64,000 bases of DNA from Tubiluchus corallicola (lineage: Eukaryota; Priapulida; Priapulimorpha; Priapulimorphida; Tubiluchidae): NCBI GenBank assembly GCA_030141605.1, contig JAQGDQ010000029.1, positions 489,501-553,500 on the forward strand, written 5' to 3'. The notes beneath the pieces were generated by a model that was not told where the DNA came from, did no database searches, and saw only the letters and a program-made list of their open reading frames with translations. Below, one piece after another: positions 27,049-39,378 of the stretch. Position numbers and translations under genes: made by a program. Position 1 is the first letter of the stretch; every line of letters starts with the position of its first letter.

Positions 27049-30000
27049 GCATTAAAGTGCAAATGCTAGTCATGCAGCAGTAGTTATTAGAAGCTCATTC
27101 ACGCATTGTTTCACATTGTTTCGCATATCACTGTGATGTTGATTACTCAGTCCAAGATAATTTACTAACACTGGGCTGGCTTACTCGTAATTGTGATGTC
27201 TAGCCATGTCCTCTCTCATCTCTTGAACAGTCTCAGGCTGAATAAACTGTTCAGTATTGCATAAACCATTTCAGTGTGAGTAGACTGTCTCGCGAACAAA
27301 AAAGTCCAAAGTAGAATCATATAATTCAAATGTTAAATTTTATGGCCTGCACAACTTGTAAAATGTGCAAAGTTACCATAGATTACCTAAAATTATTTCA
27401 TGATTCGAATCATGGTAGCAAACTATGTATGACACTATAAATATCCAGCTTCTGTATCAATACAATGGATGCTAAACGCTTTTCCTCCATGGCCTTTCCA
27501 AGATAATTTCTCATTAATCTGGCGCTCAAAACTGAAAGGAGTATTAATCAAAAATTTCAAATGCCCACAGTTTTACAGAAAATACATTATACAATATTGC
27601 ATTAATTTTTTATCAAGCAATACTGACGCTCACCTGAATTGAGGCCGCCCTTCTTCACTACCAAGGACCCAAGCCTCCACATCCCCCCCCCTCCGGAGCT
27701 GCGTACGGGCACGGGTGTTGTAGAGTACCTGCAGGGCAAAAAATATGGTCTACATGAGGGGCTTGAAAACGGTCGCTAATTTACTGCCATTCCAGCTCGC
27801 CCGAAATACCAAAACATGATGAGTAAACCTAAAAGTTATCATCATCTTTTATGTGCAATAGTTTTCATGCCAAAGAATAGATATTCGATAATAATTATTA
27901 TACTTTTATTACAAATGGTGAATTAGACGAGCAAATAGGCTTATAATGATCGCAAAAGCCACTCCGACCCTTATGACCAAGGTAATTTTTCTCTCCTTGG
28001 TTTACATTATAATTAAAGTTGTGTCAAGAAATGTTGTAATGTTAATTAAGTGATGAACATTTTAATCATTGTAATCTCAATTTTAAGACTGTAACTAATA
28101 ATAATAATAAATTAATGATGTATAAATTCAGTCGATCGTTAATAATCAGTCTTCAGTATGAGATTATAGTAATTAATTGATTCGAATTTTCGGGCACCTG
28201 TATGATGATGCACAGAAAACTGTTTTATTATTAAAACTGCATGTATTTTGCTGTATTGTGGCTATACTTCAACCTGATAAACACATTTGATATTCACTTT
28301 AGGCTAATAGTACACAATATTAGTTTAAATTATTTTTATTTATTACATTATATTTTGTATTATTGTGATGCTAGTTGTTTTTTGTACTGATTGTGATGCA
28401 ATGTTTATTGACCCTATTGTGAATTTTTACATTAAATTGTCGATTTGTACTTTTATATCAATACTAGATCTATATGCGAGTTTTATATTCAAAATATGCC
28501 GAGAAATTCATGCAATTTTTAAATTACGATTGCTTAAATACTATAAACATAGAATTGATAAAGAATTATTATATCTCATGAATTAAGGTCTACACGCGAA
28601 GCAGGGCCTAACAATGCAGAGAAAAATCATTAAAGGCTACCTCTAGAGAAAAGGCCAATTTAGCATCATTGTTTTGTTAATTGCGACTCACAAATGTCGC
28701 GAAATTTATAGTCTCCTGCTGCTAATACGCTAAGTTGCAGCGATAGTTAAGACTGAACGCTGGAGCTGCTGGTGTTTAGCTACACATTGAGTCTCGCTGT
28801 CTTTGCTATGGCAGTTACAATAGAGCCCATCTGTCGTGTGCAGAAACTCACATCTGTCACTTTTATCGAGTCTCTTTACAATTATTTTTATAACATAAAG
28901 CCGAGATATTAGCGAGATCACGCAAATACAACGGGAAAGCTTCAACACGCTCGCCCCCCACTCACTCATATTATTCCAATAAGTTGAAAATGCGTAGATA
29001 TTCCTTTATTTCAACATTTTTTCTTAGTTTGCTTCGCAGTAAAGCTAACAGACTAAGTCCTGTGTGTATATAAGCTTACAACATCTGCGAAAAGATAAAT
29101 GTAAACTTATGATATTAAAAAACTTTAGGCTTGATCTTTAGGCCTGTACATAAACTGTTACTAGGCCACACAAACTATTTACACATCTATTGCTAGGCTA
29201 TTGTTAGGGCGAATGTCGCGTATACGTATTTGAAGCACATTAGATAGTAATTGGATGGGTGACCGTGGAGAAAGCTGTTTTTGCGCAGTTTCAACTGCCA
29301 CACTCCCTCTGGAATTTTTCCTTGTTGTAAATACTTCCAGTAGTTGTTGATTAGACAGCTCTGTTGATTAAACGTCTTATTTTAAAATATTATTCCAGAT
29401 GATTCTGGTTAGATACTGGTCTTGCTACAACTTTTCGACAGCAAAACCTGCTGAATACCAGTTTGCAGTGTGTCGTAAAAAAGAGAAATAATCTGACACG
29501 TTTGCAGACTCATACGCTGCAGGCAGAATGACATTAAATGCCGCACACCTAGTACACCACAAATGCGTTATGGAAGTACAAGTAAAAGTAAGAGGAAAAA
29601 AGAAGAAGACAAAGTCATCGATTTGTTGTTGTAAAACTTCGTTCTGGAAACAAACATATTAGTTATTAATACTTATAATGCAACTTAATTAGAGAAGCAC
29701 AGTTAAATAAAAAGGAAATACACATAAGTAGTCTATAACACAGTCACTAAGCGTTTATGTATTTACAAGAGAAAATATATACGCAATGTTACACCATCCA
29801 CGGGTCCCCGACTAAGTACAGAAAACTGTAACGGATAGTATAACTTAACAAAGTAGTAATATAAAATTATATTACCAACAATGATTCCACATCAATTTCA
29901 ATATTAACTTTTGAAAGTAATAATCGTCAGGAATGAATGACAATAAAAGGCAGCTGGCGCATGATTGTTATCAAAAAGTTTAATAATTTATGACAGACAA

Positions 30001-31840
30001 ATGATTTATATAATAATTAAATTTTATTCTCCAAGTCAGCTCACCGACACATTAACGATAAGCACGTTTATAAATAGTTATTAAACAAATTACCAACACT
30101 ATTGGTGCTCCAAAATTAAAGAGGAAAAATTAATATTGATATGCGCGATACCGCCAATAACATGGCTGTAGTTAATTTCTACGTGTATCACTTCACAGGA
30201 GCTAAAACAAGAGCATTCCTCTATTAGAGGATTCGACGGCAATTATAAAAAATCAATACTGTTGCGCCCTCAGGTGGCCGATTTCGTAATTATAGGTTAT
30301 TGACTTTGCTCGCTTAGTATGCGACAGACGTACTTGCTGCGAGGTTGAAAACATTGGAAGTATTGGCTAGGGAGCGCCTAAGTCTTGGTACCTAGAAATG
30401 TTAAACATGAGTGCCTCTACACATTTTGTTTAGTCTAATTTTGCAAGATAAAAACGTCCAGGCTTTTATTCTTTCAATTTCATGGTTTTCAACAGTAATT
30501 ATAGCATACTTTGCCCCCTATAAAAAAAACTAATCATTACAAATCTGTACAAACTGCACATTCATCCGCAAATGGATATTTACTGTAGTCAACTGCCAAA
30601 CAAAAAGTTTGAAATTTAGAATGCCAGCGATGTCTAGTGGTCTGTCGGATAGTCACTTGCTGCACCCCTAGGCCAACAGAAAGGTGCATTTTTTTTGAAA
30701 ATTACTTGACAAGTATGTTTCAAAACTTTTACATATATACCAATCATTTCTATGTGGTGATATGTCACTGGTATCTTACATTGCTTAAAAATAAACTAGT
30801 ATTAGTGGCTTACACTTTAACACAGTCAAACCCTGTTTTACTTACATCTACAAAAGTGACGCTCTTTCTCAGTTTATTTAGAAAATTTGGTTGCGACTAA
30901 TTTTAGCTTGCGTAACTAAGTAAATGAACTTACAGATTAAGCAAACTTATGCAGACAAGTTAGACAAAAGCTATACTGATATGATTTCCTTAGAAGAGAT
31001 ATATCTGATTGGTAAGCTAGTAACACCAACAATGACAGACACTGAACGATCTGAACTTCAATGTGATATTCGAAATTTTAAGTTTAAATTCAAATTTTAA
31101 GTTTACCACTGTGCTCACATATGATTTCTTGAATGTGTGTACTACATCACAACTAAGCACCTTTGAACTGAGAGGTACAGCACCTGTTTGTTTAGTGAAT
31201 TCATGGTCGCAGGCGCTAATGCCGAACTAATTAGCAAATGGCAAAATACGTGATAGCGAAAAAATAGTGGCATGAACACAAAATTATGTTTTGTGATAAC
31301 GAGTCTTTCACGTGAACCATTCTTGAAAAAGTAACACGTTTCCTTTTAATATTTTATAGATTAGATTATTTTGAGCTGTAGTTTAAGATTGGGTCCAGTT
31401 TTCCTTTAAACCAAAAACAGAGTGATATAAAATAACTACTTTTAATAATACATGAAAACACGCCAAAAATATTTTCCATTTTCTTTTGGCAAAATCTTTG
31501 TTTGTTTAATATTCATTAGCTACAAAGTGCGAAAACCTACATTTAATATCATATATTACAATGTCGCATATATGTTGCTATCAGATTATGATAAAATTTC
31601 AGTTTTATACTACACTGCCAAAATTCATTCTCCTCACTATTTCTAAAATCCGATTTTCTTATTCTTGCACCATGTTGAATATCAAAATAAGCAAAAAATA
31701 TTGCTTTATCAAAAAATTTCCACATTTTATGTCATTTAAAGAGCTACTCTTCTAATAAAATACAAGTTTAACAAAATAAGATTACACACAAAATGAGCTT
31801 TAATAAGTTTGAAATTTCATCAGCCTTCAAAAACAGGAAG
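27049..31840. other. Intergenic, no gene seen
   Basis: AT-rich. The only RNA-like word is a short 5S-rRNA-like segment near 29241-29282. Open frames here show no recognisable domain. Confidence 0.45.
29241..29282 (+). repeat. Possible 5S rRNA-derived fragment
   Basis: AGTAATTGGATGGGTGACCG resembles the conserved AGTACTTGGATGGGTGACCG of 5S rRNA, and the next bases (TGGAGAA) fit loosely. The rest of 5S is missing, so this may be a pseudogene or part of a 5S-derived SINE. Confidence 0.35.
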
Positions 31841-31844
31841 TGCT

Positions 31845-32495
31845 TCATCGATCTTTACTTGTCAGTTTGTCAATCAATTCTTGTAGTGGTGCAAGTTCGC
31901 GTCTATCTATGAGATTGAATTCTTGTACAAAAAAAATAAAGTGTTTGAAAGATGTGTTCAGATGAGCTTCTTCCCCTAGCTGAACAACTTCTGTGAAGTG
32001 CTGGTGATAAATGTGAGCATAAACTCGGAAAAGGCGCTTTAGTATGGTCTTAGCACAAGTAAGAAAGTTCTTTGGAAAAGGAACGCCTATTTTTGATGGA
32101 AAAAGCTGTTCATCATCTAGCTGATCTTGCACCCAGGTCATGAGATAATCAATGTACTTTGGAGCTGAACATTTTATAGGCTTTTTAACTGTCGTTCCGT
32201 CTGCCCAGTGGTACTCGTATTTTGGACCTGCGCTCATTATCGCACATGTTTCCGGGGTGCAGAACTCTGTTATTGTTCCATACAACATATTTATCTGGTT
32301 GAAAAAGTCGACTGTATTCACAGCTACCCACTCGTTAAGATCTTCTCCTTCGGGTAGCATTACTGCACGCCGCAGGTCACCACTCCCAAGCGTAGCGGCT
32401 GCATGTTTCATCAAATCATATTGATGAGTGCCTTCTGGAATATTCTTTTTTGGTTTAAATGTCTTATTTGACTTTCCTCCAAATAAAAAGCTCAT
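31845..32495 (-). CDS. MOB1: MOB kinase activator 1 (MOB1)
   Basis: A complete 216-aa protein, the same length as vertebrate MOB1A/B, in one exon. MOB1 is the scaffold and coactivator of LATS/NDR kinases in the Hippo pathway and mitotic exit. The ATG at 32493-32495 gives the family N-terminus MSFLFG; the open frame before it has no ATG that fits better. Zn ligands Cys79, Cys84, His161 and His166 are all present. So are the MST1/2 phosphorylation sites Thr12 and Thr35, and the near-invariant block NTVDFFNQINMLYGTITEF. The C-terminus ends in the usual SKDR. Most animal MOB1 genes are interrupted in the coding region, so an intronless copy is notable. A 5' UTR acceptor (TTTTTTCATTTCAG, exon from about 32576) is possible. 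No poly-A tract or flanking repeat of a young retrocopy is seen. Confidence 0.97.
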   Translation of the reverse strand: MSFLFGGKSNKTFKPKKNIPEGTHQYDLMKHAAATLGSGDLRRAVMLPEGEDLNEWVAVNTVDFFNQINMLYGTITEFCTPETCAIMSAGPKYEYHWADGTTVKKPIKCSAPKYIDYLMTWVQDQLDDEQLFPSKIGVPFPKNFLTCAKTILKRLFRVYAHIYHQHFTEVVQLGEEAHLNTSFKHFIFFVQEFNLIDRRELAPLQELIDKLTSKDR

Positions 32496-34684
32496 TGTCC
32501 TTCTTTCCAGCAGCAATTTAATAAAAATTTCACACTAAGCTTGATTTCCTTTCTTACAATGTCAGTTCTATTTTATCTGAAATGAAAAAATCATTTTAGC
32601 TTTAGAGTTACAATCATTAACCAATAATTTAAATTCCAAGGAGAATTATTACAACAAACAGATTTTGGGGGCAATTGGTGCTGCAAATTTGGACACTGCT
32701 AAAGTTAGATAGTTTGATAATAGGAGGACCAGATGAGTAATGCGTCATTGATTACTAATCTACAGAAAATATTTCATATCTGGAGAAAAAAGCACTTTTA
32801 GACAGCACTAGAACACTATTTGATCAATGAAAAATTGAGTAATGCAGAAAAGTTGTCGCAGCTAGGTTAGCTCAAACTTCAGTAACACAACTTTACAAAT
32901 GCAAATTGCGCAAACTCGGTGTTTGAAATTTTTACCTTATTTAGTTTGGATGGATAACTTACACATCATGCATGCCTTGTCTCTTAACATAACTAATTGG
33001 CTTCATAATAGATCACATCAACAATTATAGCTTAAGTTCTAATATGACATTATTAACTTTTGGATGAAAAGACAATTAAAGCAAGATTGAATTTAAAATA
33101 AATACACAAGAATAATTAAGTAAGAATGCTGGTGATCATTATTTCTATGTTTATGCAGATGCATTCAAAACCAGATGAAATCAAAACAATACCTCTAATG
33201 CTTAATAGTCTCTCAAAAGGAAGTTAATTATCAAAGCCTACATCAGTACACAACCAATAGTCCATCTCTTGGATACAGTACATAACACTTCTCATAACAC
33301 ATCACTAGTAAGATTGTAAACAAAAGAATAAGAAAAAATAACATTTTTGCCATCATCAGTAAAACAATAACAGCCGCAGCAGTAACACGTAACAGCAGAA
33401 AGATTTTACAGCCTTGAAGTCATACTCCCAGAACGAAGTAATACAGTAAACTATGTATAACTCGAGCTGGTAAAACTCGAATTCTTGGAATGAATTTTCA
33501 CTTCCATTTTTTCCTTTAATAAATATCATGTAACTCGAAATCTGTAATTTGAGTTATAAAATCCGTAACTAGAACCGAATACCCAGTACAATTCTTAAGA
33601 ATCTCACTGAAATTACCATGCCTATCTCAAACAGCTTCCCAAGCGAGAAGTCCTATGCAAAAGTGTGGACCATATTACGAGTATAACAGCTAGTTTCAGC
33701 AAAAATGCTAAGATTTCTTGTATTACCTTAGCAGAATGCTGCACACAACATCACTTAACGAACGTGGTGATGTAGACCACAATATTATTATTGCCGAATT
33801 CTATTAAGAGCATTTACTCTACCATTATGGTACCAAGTTACTGTATGTAATTAATAGAACACCAAAAAAAGTGAACACTGATTATAATTTTTGTATAAGT
33901 CTGCACAGTGCAGGCTAGTATTTAACACCAAATAATTGATGCAGTTCAACACCCAGAAGTGGTCATTTATCCATCAACTAACCTAGTCCATGTGAGTTGC
34001 TACTTGCACTTACCATGATCACTCGGCTAAATTATCCTCATCCGACATACTGTTAATGTAGTTTATAAATTATAAGAAACCCCTTGTTTATCCTGCTTGA
34101 AGGTACAGAAGGCAAGCATAACAAAAAGCAGTTATAACAAGACTTAGCCGGCTGAATTTAATGGCTTTTACTGCATGAGCCCACATCTGAATGGCTGCAT
34201 AAGTCTGACTTACATTCTAATTTGGCTTATGAAGTTGTCTATTTAGTTGTATACTCATATTTCACTACATATTTTGTTTACTCCACTTCTGCTTCTCTAT
34301 ATTAGTTCTTGTGTTCCATAGTCCTTTTGATATTATGCGTAATATAATTTGATAAATACTACACTTATATTTTCATTTCATTATATTTAGGTTGATTTTA
34401 TCATGCATATTTTGTTCTTTTGGTTTGACTTCATTTTCTAGTTTGCTTATTATGTTTTAATTGGTTGGTTAAATGCTTTACAAATTTGGTTGATTATCAT
34501 TGCATATTTTTTCATATTAATACTTCCTTGTTGCATAGCCCATTTAGTTATTTCCCTTTCAAGTTTAATGTCTTCCCCTACAGATTTACGTTAGCAGTTG
34601 ATTTTCTTATCCTACCTCATAATTATATTACACGGTTTAATTAGCAGCGCTACAACATTTTTTACAATTTACAGTAACCTGAGA

Positions 34685-34850
34685 AGGGTAGCTGACCTGA
34701 TGACCAATTGGTCTTTCACTACCCTTTCTTCTGCCCCTCCCTAACTCTTTCCTTTATGCATAATTTATCCTGATAAATCAGTAATTATAGCAATTACAGC
34801 ATATTTGTATTCAGGTGTAAATGATTCAATTCAATTCAAAATTTTTGTTT
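34685..34850 (+). repeat. SINE-like dispersed repeat, copy 3
   Basis: The core GCTGACCTGATGACCAATTG is followed by GTCTTTCACTACCCTTTCTT and ends in TGATTCAATTCAATTCAAAA, a typical A-poor SINE/LINE 3' tail. It resembles 12195-12365 and 7985-8206. Confidence 0.5.
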
Positions 34851-35600
34851 GTCTCTCTCAATAGGTTACAAAGTGTATGAAATTAAAGTCAGTAAATAAT
34901 ATTAAAATAGAGACGGGGTGGCGACAGACCAGGGGTCATCGAGTAGCCACACCTGTATAAATATGTTATTTTTAGATACAACGGCTTTTTTATTTAATAT
35001 TGTCTGAGGAGACAATAATTAAATTTGTGCAAATAAGATTAATCAATCTACAGATATTTTGAAATTTCAGGTGAGCAAAATGAGCAAAATAATGCAACAT
35101 AATATATTTATTAGAAATACAGTTGCATGACATTCAGTATCAATTAAGTAAGGAGATAAATAAAATGTCTATGTCTATGTAGGGTTTCTGTCAATTTTGC
35201 CAAGTTGATCTATGGTCTTCTTCTCACGTTTATAAATTAACTGAAAAAAGGTTTCTATAGTATGGTTTAGTATAGTTTTTTATAGTATAGTTTATTTATT
35301 CCAAAAGCCAGTTTACATAAAAATGACTTAAATTACAACGAGCAAGACAAATTATAGGCTCAGACCAAAAGTAAAGCTTGTAAGATCTGAGCCGAATAGG
35401 CGATATGGAATAATGGGGTGCAAGAGATGCAAAATAAAAAAAACAGAAACTCATGAAAGGTTATGAATGTGAAGATGTGGTGACAAAGCTGGTGAAACGA
35501 AGGAGAATGAAAGGATGTGATGATTAGAATAAGCATTGGAATTTGCATTAATGGGCCATAGCAACGAACTGCGCAATGCACAAGAGGAGACAACCGCGCA

Positions 35601-35690
35601 CACCTAACAGGTGACGAATTAATTTACTGTTTCTTACTTCTTTATGTTTAGAAGTAAGAAGTACTATATTAATTCGTCACACATTAGGTG
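35601..35690. repeat. Long hairpin / palindrome (about 40-bp arms)
   Basis: The left arm from 35601 (CACCTAACAGGTGACGAATT...) pairs with the right arm ending at 35690 (...AATTCGTCACACATTAGGTG), with a loop of about 8 bases (TTATGTTT) at 35642-35649. There are only a few mismatches. It may be the core of a fold-back MITE. Confidence 0.85.
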
Positions 35691-36999
35691 ACGTTTCAAA
35701 ATATAAACAAAAAATGCCTTATTTCACCATGTTGTTGAACCACCATTTCACAATAAAAATCAGGAAATTAAACACAAAGAGCGATCTCTAAAACTCAATT
35801 CCACAAAAGCAATAATGCGGCTTTAACTTACGTATAAATCGGTATAATTGCACTTCTTCTATAAAATACATAACAGATTGTTGCGTCATAGTTTTAAAAA
35901 AGCATAGCATTTCAGCTTTTTTTCAGTAATACCAAACAGATTACTTGTAGTGTTGACTGTTTTGTAGTTTGTACATCCTTTCCTTATTTCCTGAAAGGTG
36001 CCATTTCGCAATTGTCAAACATGCGAATGTTGAGCAAAAACAAACAGCCAGCGATTTCTGTTCTACCTCACGACCCACGCACTCCTGCCACAGAGCTTCT
36101 TCGACCTAAAATGTGATTTATGGCACAGGAAAAGAATGATGCAACTGGGAAAGTAGTAAAGCGGCACATAATTATGTGATTTTGATGCAACTGATTTCTG
36201 TAATAAAACTTGAAACCGCACAGTAGAAAGCAGATCTCTGCCAAAACCAAACAATCCTATATTTCTTTGTCTGATCCTTTTGATTAAAAAAATTAACACA
36301 AAGATAAACAAGCAAACAAACAAAAAATCACCTGTATTGGTATTATTATAGAGTATAGACTAGCAAAATACTCTACCTTTTTAACCATTAATTTTGGCGA
36401 TAGTAATAGGCTGACATAATTTTATGCATATTTACATACAAAGTCAGTTTAGAAGACTATATATATTAATAAGCAAAGGTTATAGGCAGACAGAGTTACA
36501 CAGTTTTCCAAACGAGAAGTTCCAGAAATGCAACCTGGAACTAATTCGTTGTTATTTGTCCAGGTGAAGATAACAAAAAATAATTACTAAACACTCCCTC
36601 TGGGACCTCCACAAAGTACTACACGAATATGTTTTTTGAAACGTGGTATTCGGTCAAGTTTTACAAAAAAAGAACTGGAGAAAAAAATTCCCATTTTGGC
36701 ACTCTATACCCGCCTTTCTTCACAAAGTTTCTTGGAAATCTGCTAGATAGTTTTTGCTTAAAAGGATTACTGCCATAACAGATAAAAAACAACCAGACAA
36801 ACTATGTTCAAGCATGACTTCCTTGACGCAGTGAAAAAATAACTGAATAATTGTCTCCCACTGTAGCCCTAACCCTAATCACATATATTTTACTAAGTGT
36901 GCTGCTTTTCCCGTGCCATTTTTAACTACTTCCACTCATGCAAACACATCCCACGCAGCATCACATTTCGTCTTGGAGCCCAAATTGTTTGATCCCATG

Positions 37000-37740
37000 C
37001 CCAGAAATGGATTACTGGCTGAGTAGACGGTCAAAGCCGTGACCCCTTAACTATCCAAATGATGGCATTTTAATCACTGGAAAATGTCCAAGGCTAAAGT
37101 TATAGACTCATGTAGCAAAACTTTCCGTGGGTCAACACAAGAATGACCAATGAGTTTTTTACCCATGGTTTTTCATTCGACACCAACGTTTAAAGAGACT
37201 CTAAAAGTGACATCAATTTTAATCAATGGAAAGGTTGCTCAGAAGTAGTGTTGACAAGCCACTTGCTAGACGTTACTAGGCACGCATATTGCATGTCTCG
37301 AGACTGCAACATGCTAAACTCTGTACAGCCTCTAGTTTTTTACTGGATAAATTGCATGCTGTGTTTACCTACCTTGAAGGCAGTTTGTTCTGTTTTAGAA
37401 TACTGCTTGCTCAATATGCCTGTGATACACCTAAAGGGCGTATGATAATGAATGAGAGACACAAAGTTAAAAAGGGTGCCTAATCATTCTATGGCCGGCT
37501 TACATAAAGAAAAGACCAATGACAGTAATTTTATCCGCGGTTTTTTTCAGTTTTTTCGACGTTTAAAGATGGCTACAGACAAGAAGCACTTAATCAATTC
37601 AACAGCAATGTTTAAAGTTGGCTACAGAAAAGTGGCAACTAATCAATGAAAAAAGTTCAAAGATGTCAAATTATTCTTTTGGTTGCTCACATGCAGAAAA
37701 TACCCAATGAGAGCAATTTTGTTCAATTTCGCAGATAATG
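37000..37740. repeat. Decayed tandem repeat
   Basis: Recurring phrases at irregular spacing: GACCAATGAG/GACCAATGACAG/CCCAATGAGAGCAATTTT; GTTTAAAGATGGCTACAGA/GTTTAAAGTTGGCTACAGA; and AATCAATGGAAAGGTT/AATCAATGAAAAAAGTT. The unit is poorly defined. Confidence 0.5.
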
Positions 37741-39081
37741 TATATGTATACTAATTTGCTAACTATACTAAAAATTACTAAATCAGATTAATGATAATAA
37801 AACCAAAACAAGCCAAACATACGCAATGTCCAACACAAACAAATCCAGTCAAGTTTAAAACAAAAAATGCTATTTTAAATTTACTACCGAATAAAAATTC
37901 AGTGATTGATTCTTAAGATGCTAAAGCAGTCTAAATACTCAAATCTGATCTCATTCATTAGCACCATCATTAAAAATAACTTAATAATTATGCATCAGGT
38001 TGAAATTGTACAGTTTTAAATTCCTAAATAAAGGTGGCATAATTTAACAAGACATAATTCACACAAAAAGAGAGTACGATTTACAGTATATGAGTATGCA
38101 TGTGTATCAAGTTACCCAACAAACTTCGTTATAACAGATGGCAATATAATTTTATGCAATATTTGATCATGTCCAAATTTTGCACTGGAAACCAATAAAA
38201 TAGATAACTTTGAGAATGAAATGCTAAAGCAGCATAATATAACCACACAAGTCAAGTGTCCTTTAATGCCATGACATCTTGTAACAATTATCATTATTAG
38301 CACCAGGAAAATCAATGTAGCAAAACAAAAAAAAATCATGAATAAGATGCAGTTTTGTTAATTTTCACATTGGCAATGTTTTTAAACTAACAATGTCACA
38401 GTTCAGTGATAGATATTTTTCCCAAAAAGTTTGATGCATCCAAGAAGTATCCGTGTTCATCAGAGGTTTATTTGCTATAAAAAGAGATAAAGAAGTTGAC
38501 AGACTTATGCCCTCAAAGGTTAACGTTTAAACTGTTTAAGTTTATACTGAACTGAAAAGTGCTTGAAATCGATGATAAATAATAATATTAAAAATATCAA
38601 TGTACATGCATATAATTACGTTCACATTGCAATTAAATAACGCATAATAACATCTACCTACAAATTATTTATTTTTATGATATAATTAACATCATACTTT
38701 CAGCAATGTTTGCAGAAAAAGAATATACAATAATAAAATGTACTTCAGGAAAACGGGCCTAGTCAATCATAATTCAGCTCATCTAGCATAATCGGTGCAA
38801 ATGAAAATGTCAACAAAGACAAAAGAGCAAAACTAATGAGGAATCCTTGCTATAATAGTACTAGCTCAAGAAAAATGACTCCATTAGGTTACATAGTTTT
38901 TTGGGCAGTTTTGTCACATTTCCCGCTCTACGGGACTTGTCTGTTTACACTTTCTGATTGAAACCTAGTACTTCATTCCAGAGCTATCTAGTGACTGTTT
39001 TCAAAGGTTTGAGTAAAACTGGCTTTTATGGCATCATCAAAAAAATCGTTTCTATCGAACTACTCAAAAATGTACAACAAT

Positions 39082-39087
39082 TTTATT
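39082..39087 (-). promoter_or_regulatory. Candidate polyadenylation signal for VGLL4
   Basis: AATAAA on the minus strand, about 290 bases past the stop. Confidence 0.4.
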
Positions 39088-39378
39088 TATCCTACTACCA
39101 ATAATGGAAATGCCTAGGGACTATAACACACTACTACTATAATTATGATGACTTTAAAATTTATAACATTAAAAGCTTGATTCAATTGAAAGCTGCAACT
39201 CAGACCAGTGAGTACCTTCACAGCAATGTTTAATGTTGCATGCATTTCACTCGGATATCGAGAGCTAGCTTGAAAAGTGTCTAAAAAACTTCAAGTCATA
39301 ATCTTGTCAATGAGTGCACGTCTTGACTGAAGGAACCACGTTATGTCACTCGGATCTTATCTGTTTGTTTCTCTGACA

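Larger units (their letters stand above)
32580..39080. other. Intergenic between MOB1 and VGLL4, no gene seen
   Basis: It holds a SINE-like repeat (34685-34850), a strong hairpin (35601-35690) and a decayed tandem repeat (37000-37740). No exon with splice-site support was found. Confidence 0.5.

Noticed and set aside
32496-32516. Upstream extension of MOB1 by seven codons
   Set aside because: It begins with TTG, not ATG. ATG 32495 gives the exact family N-terminus and 216 aa.
36863-36878. CCCTAACCCTAA telomere-like word
   Set aside because: Only two units. It is too short to mean an internal telomere.
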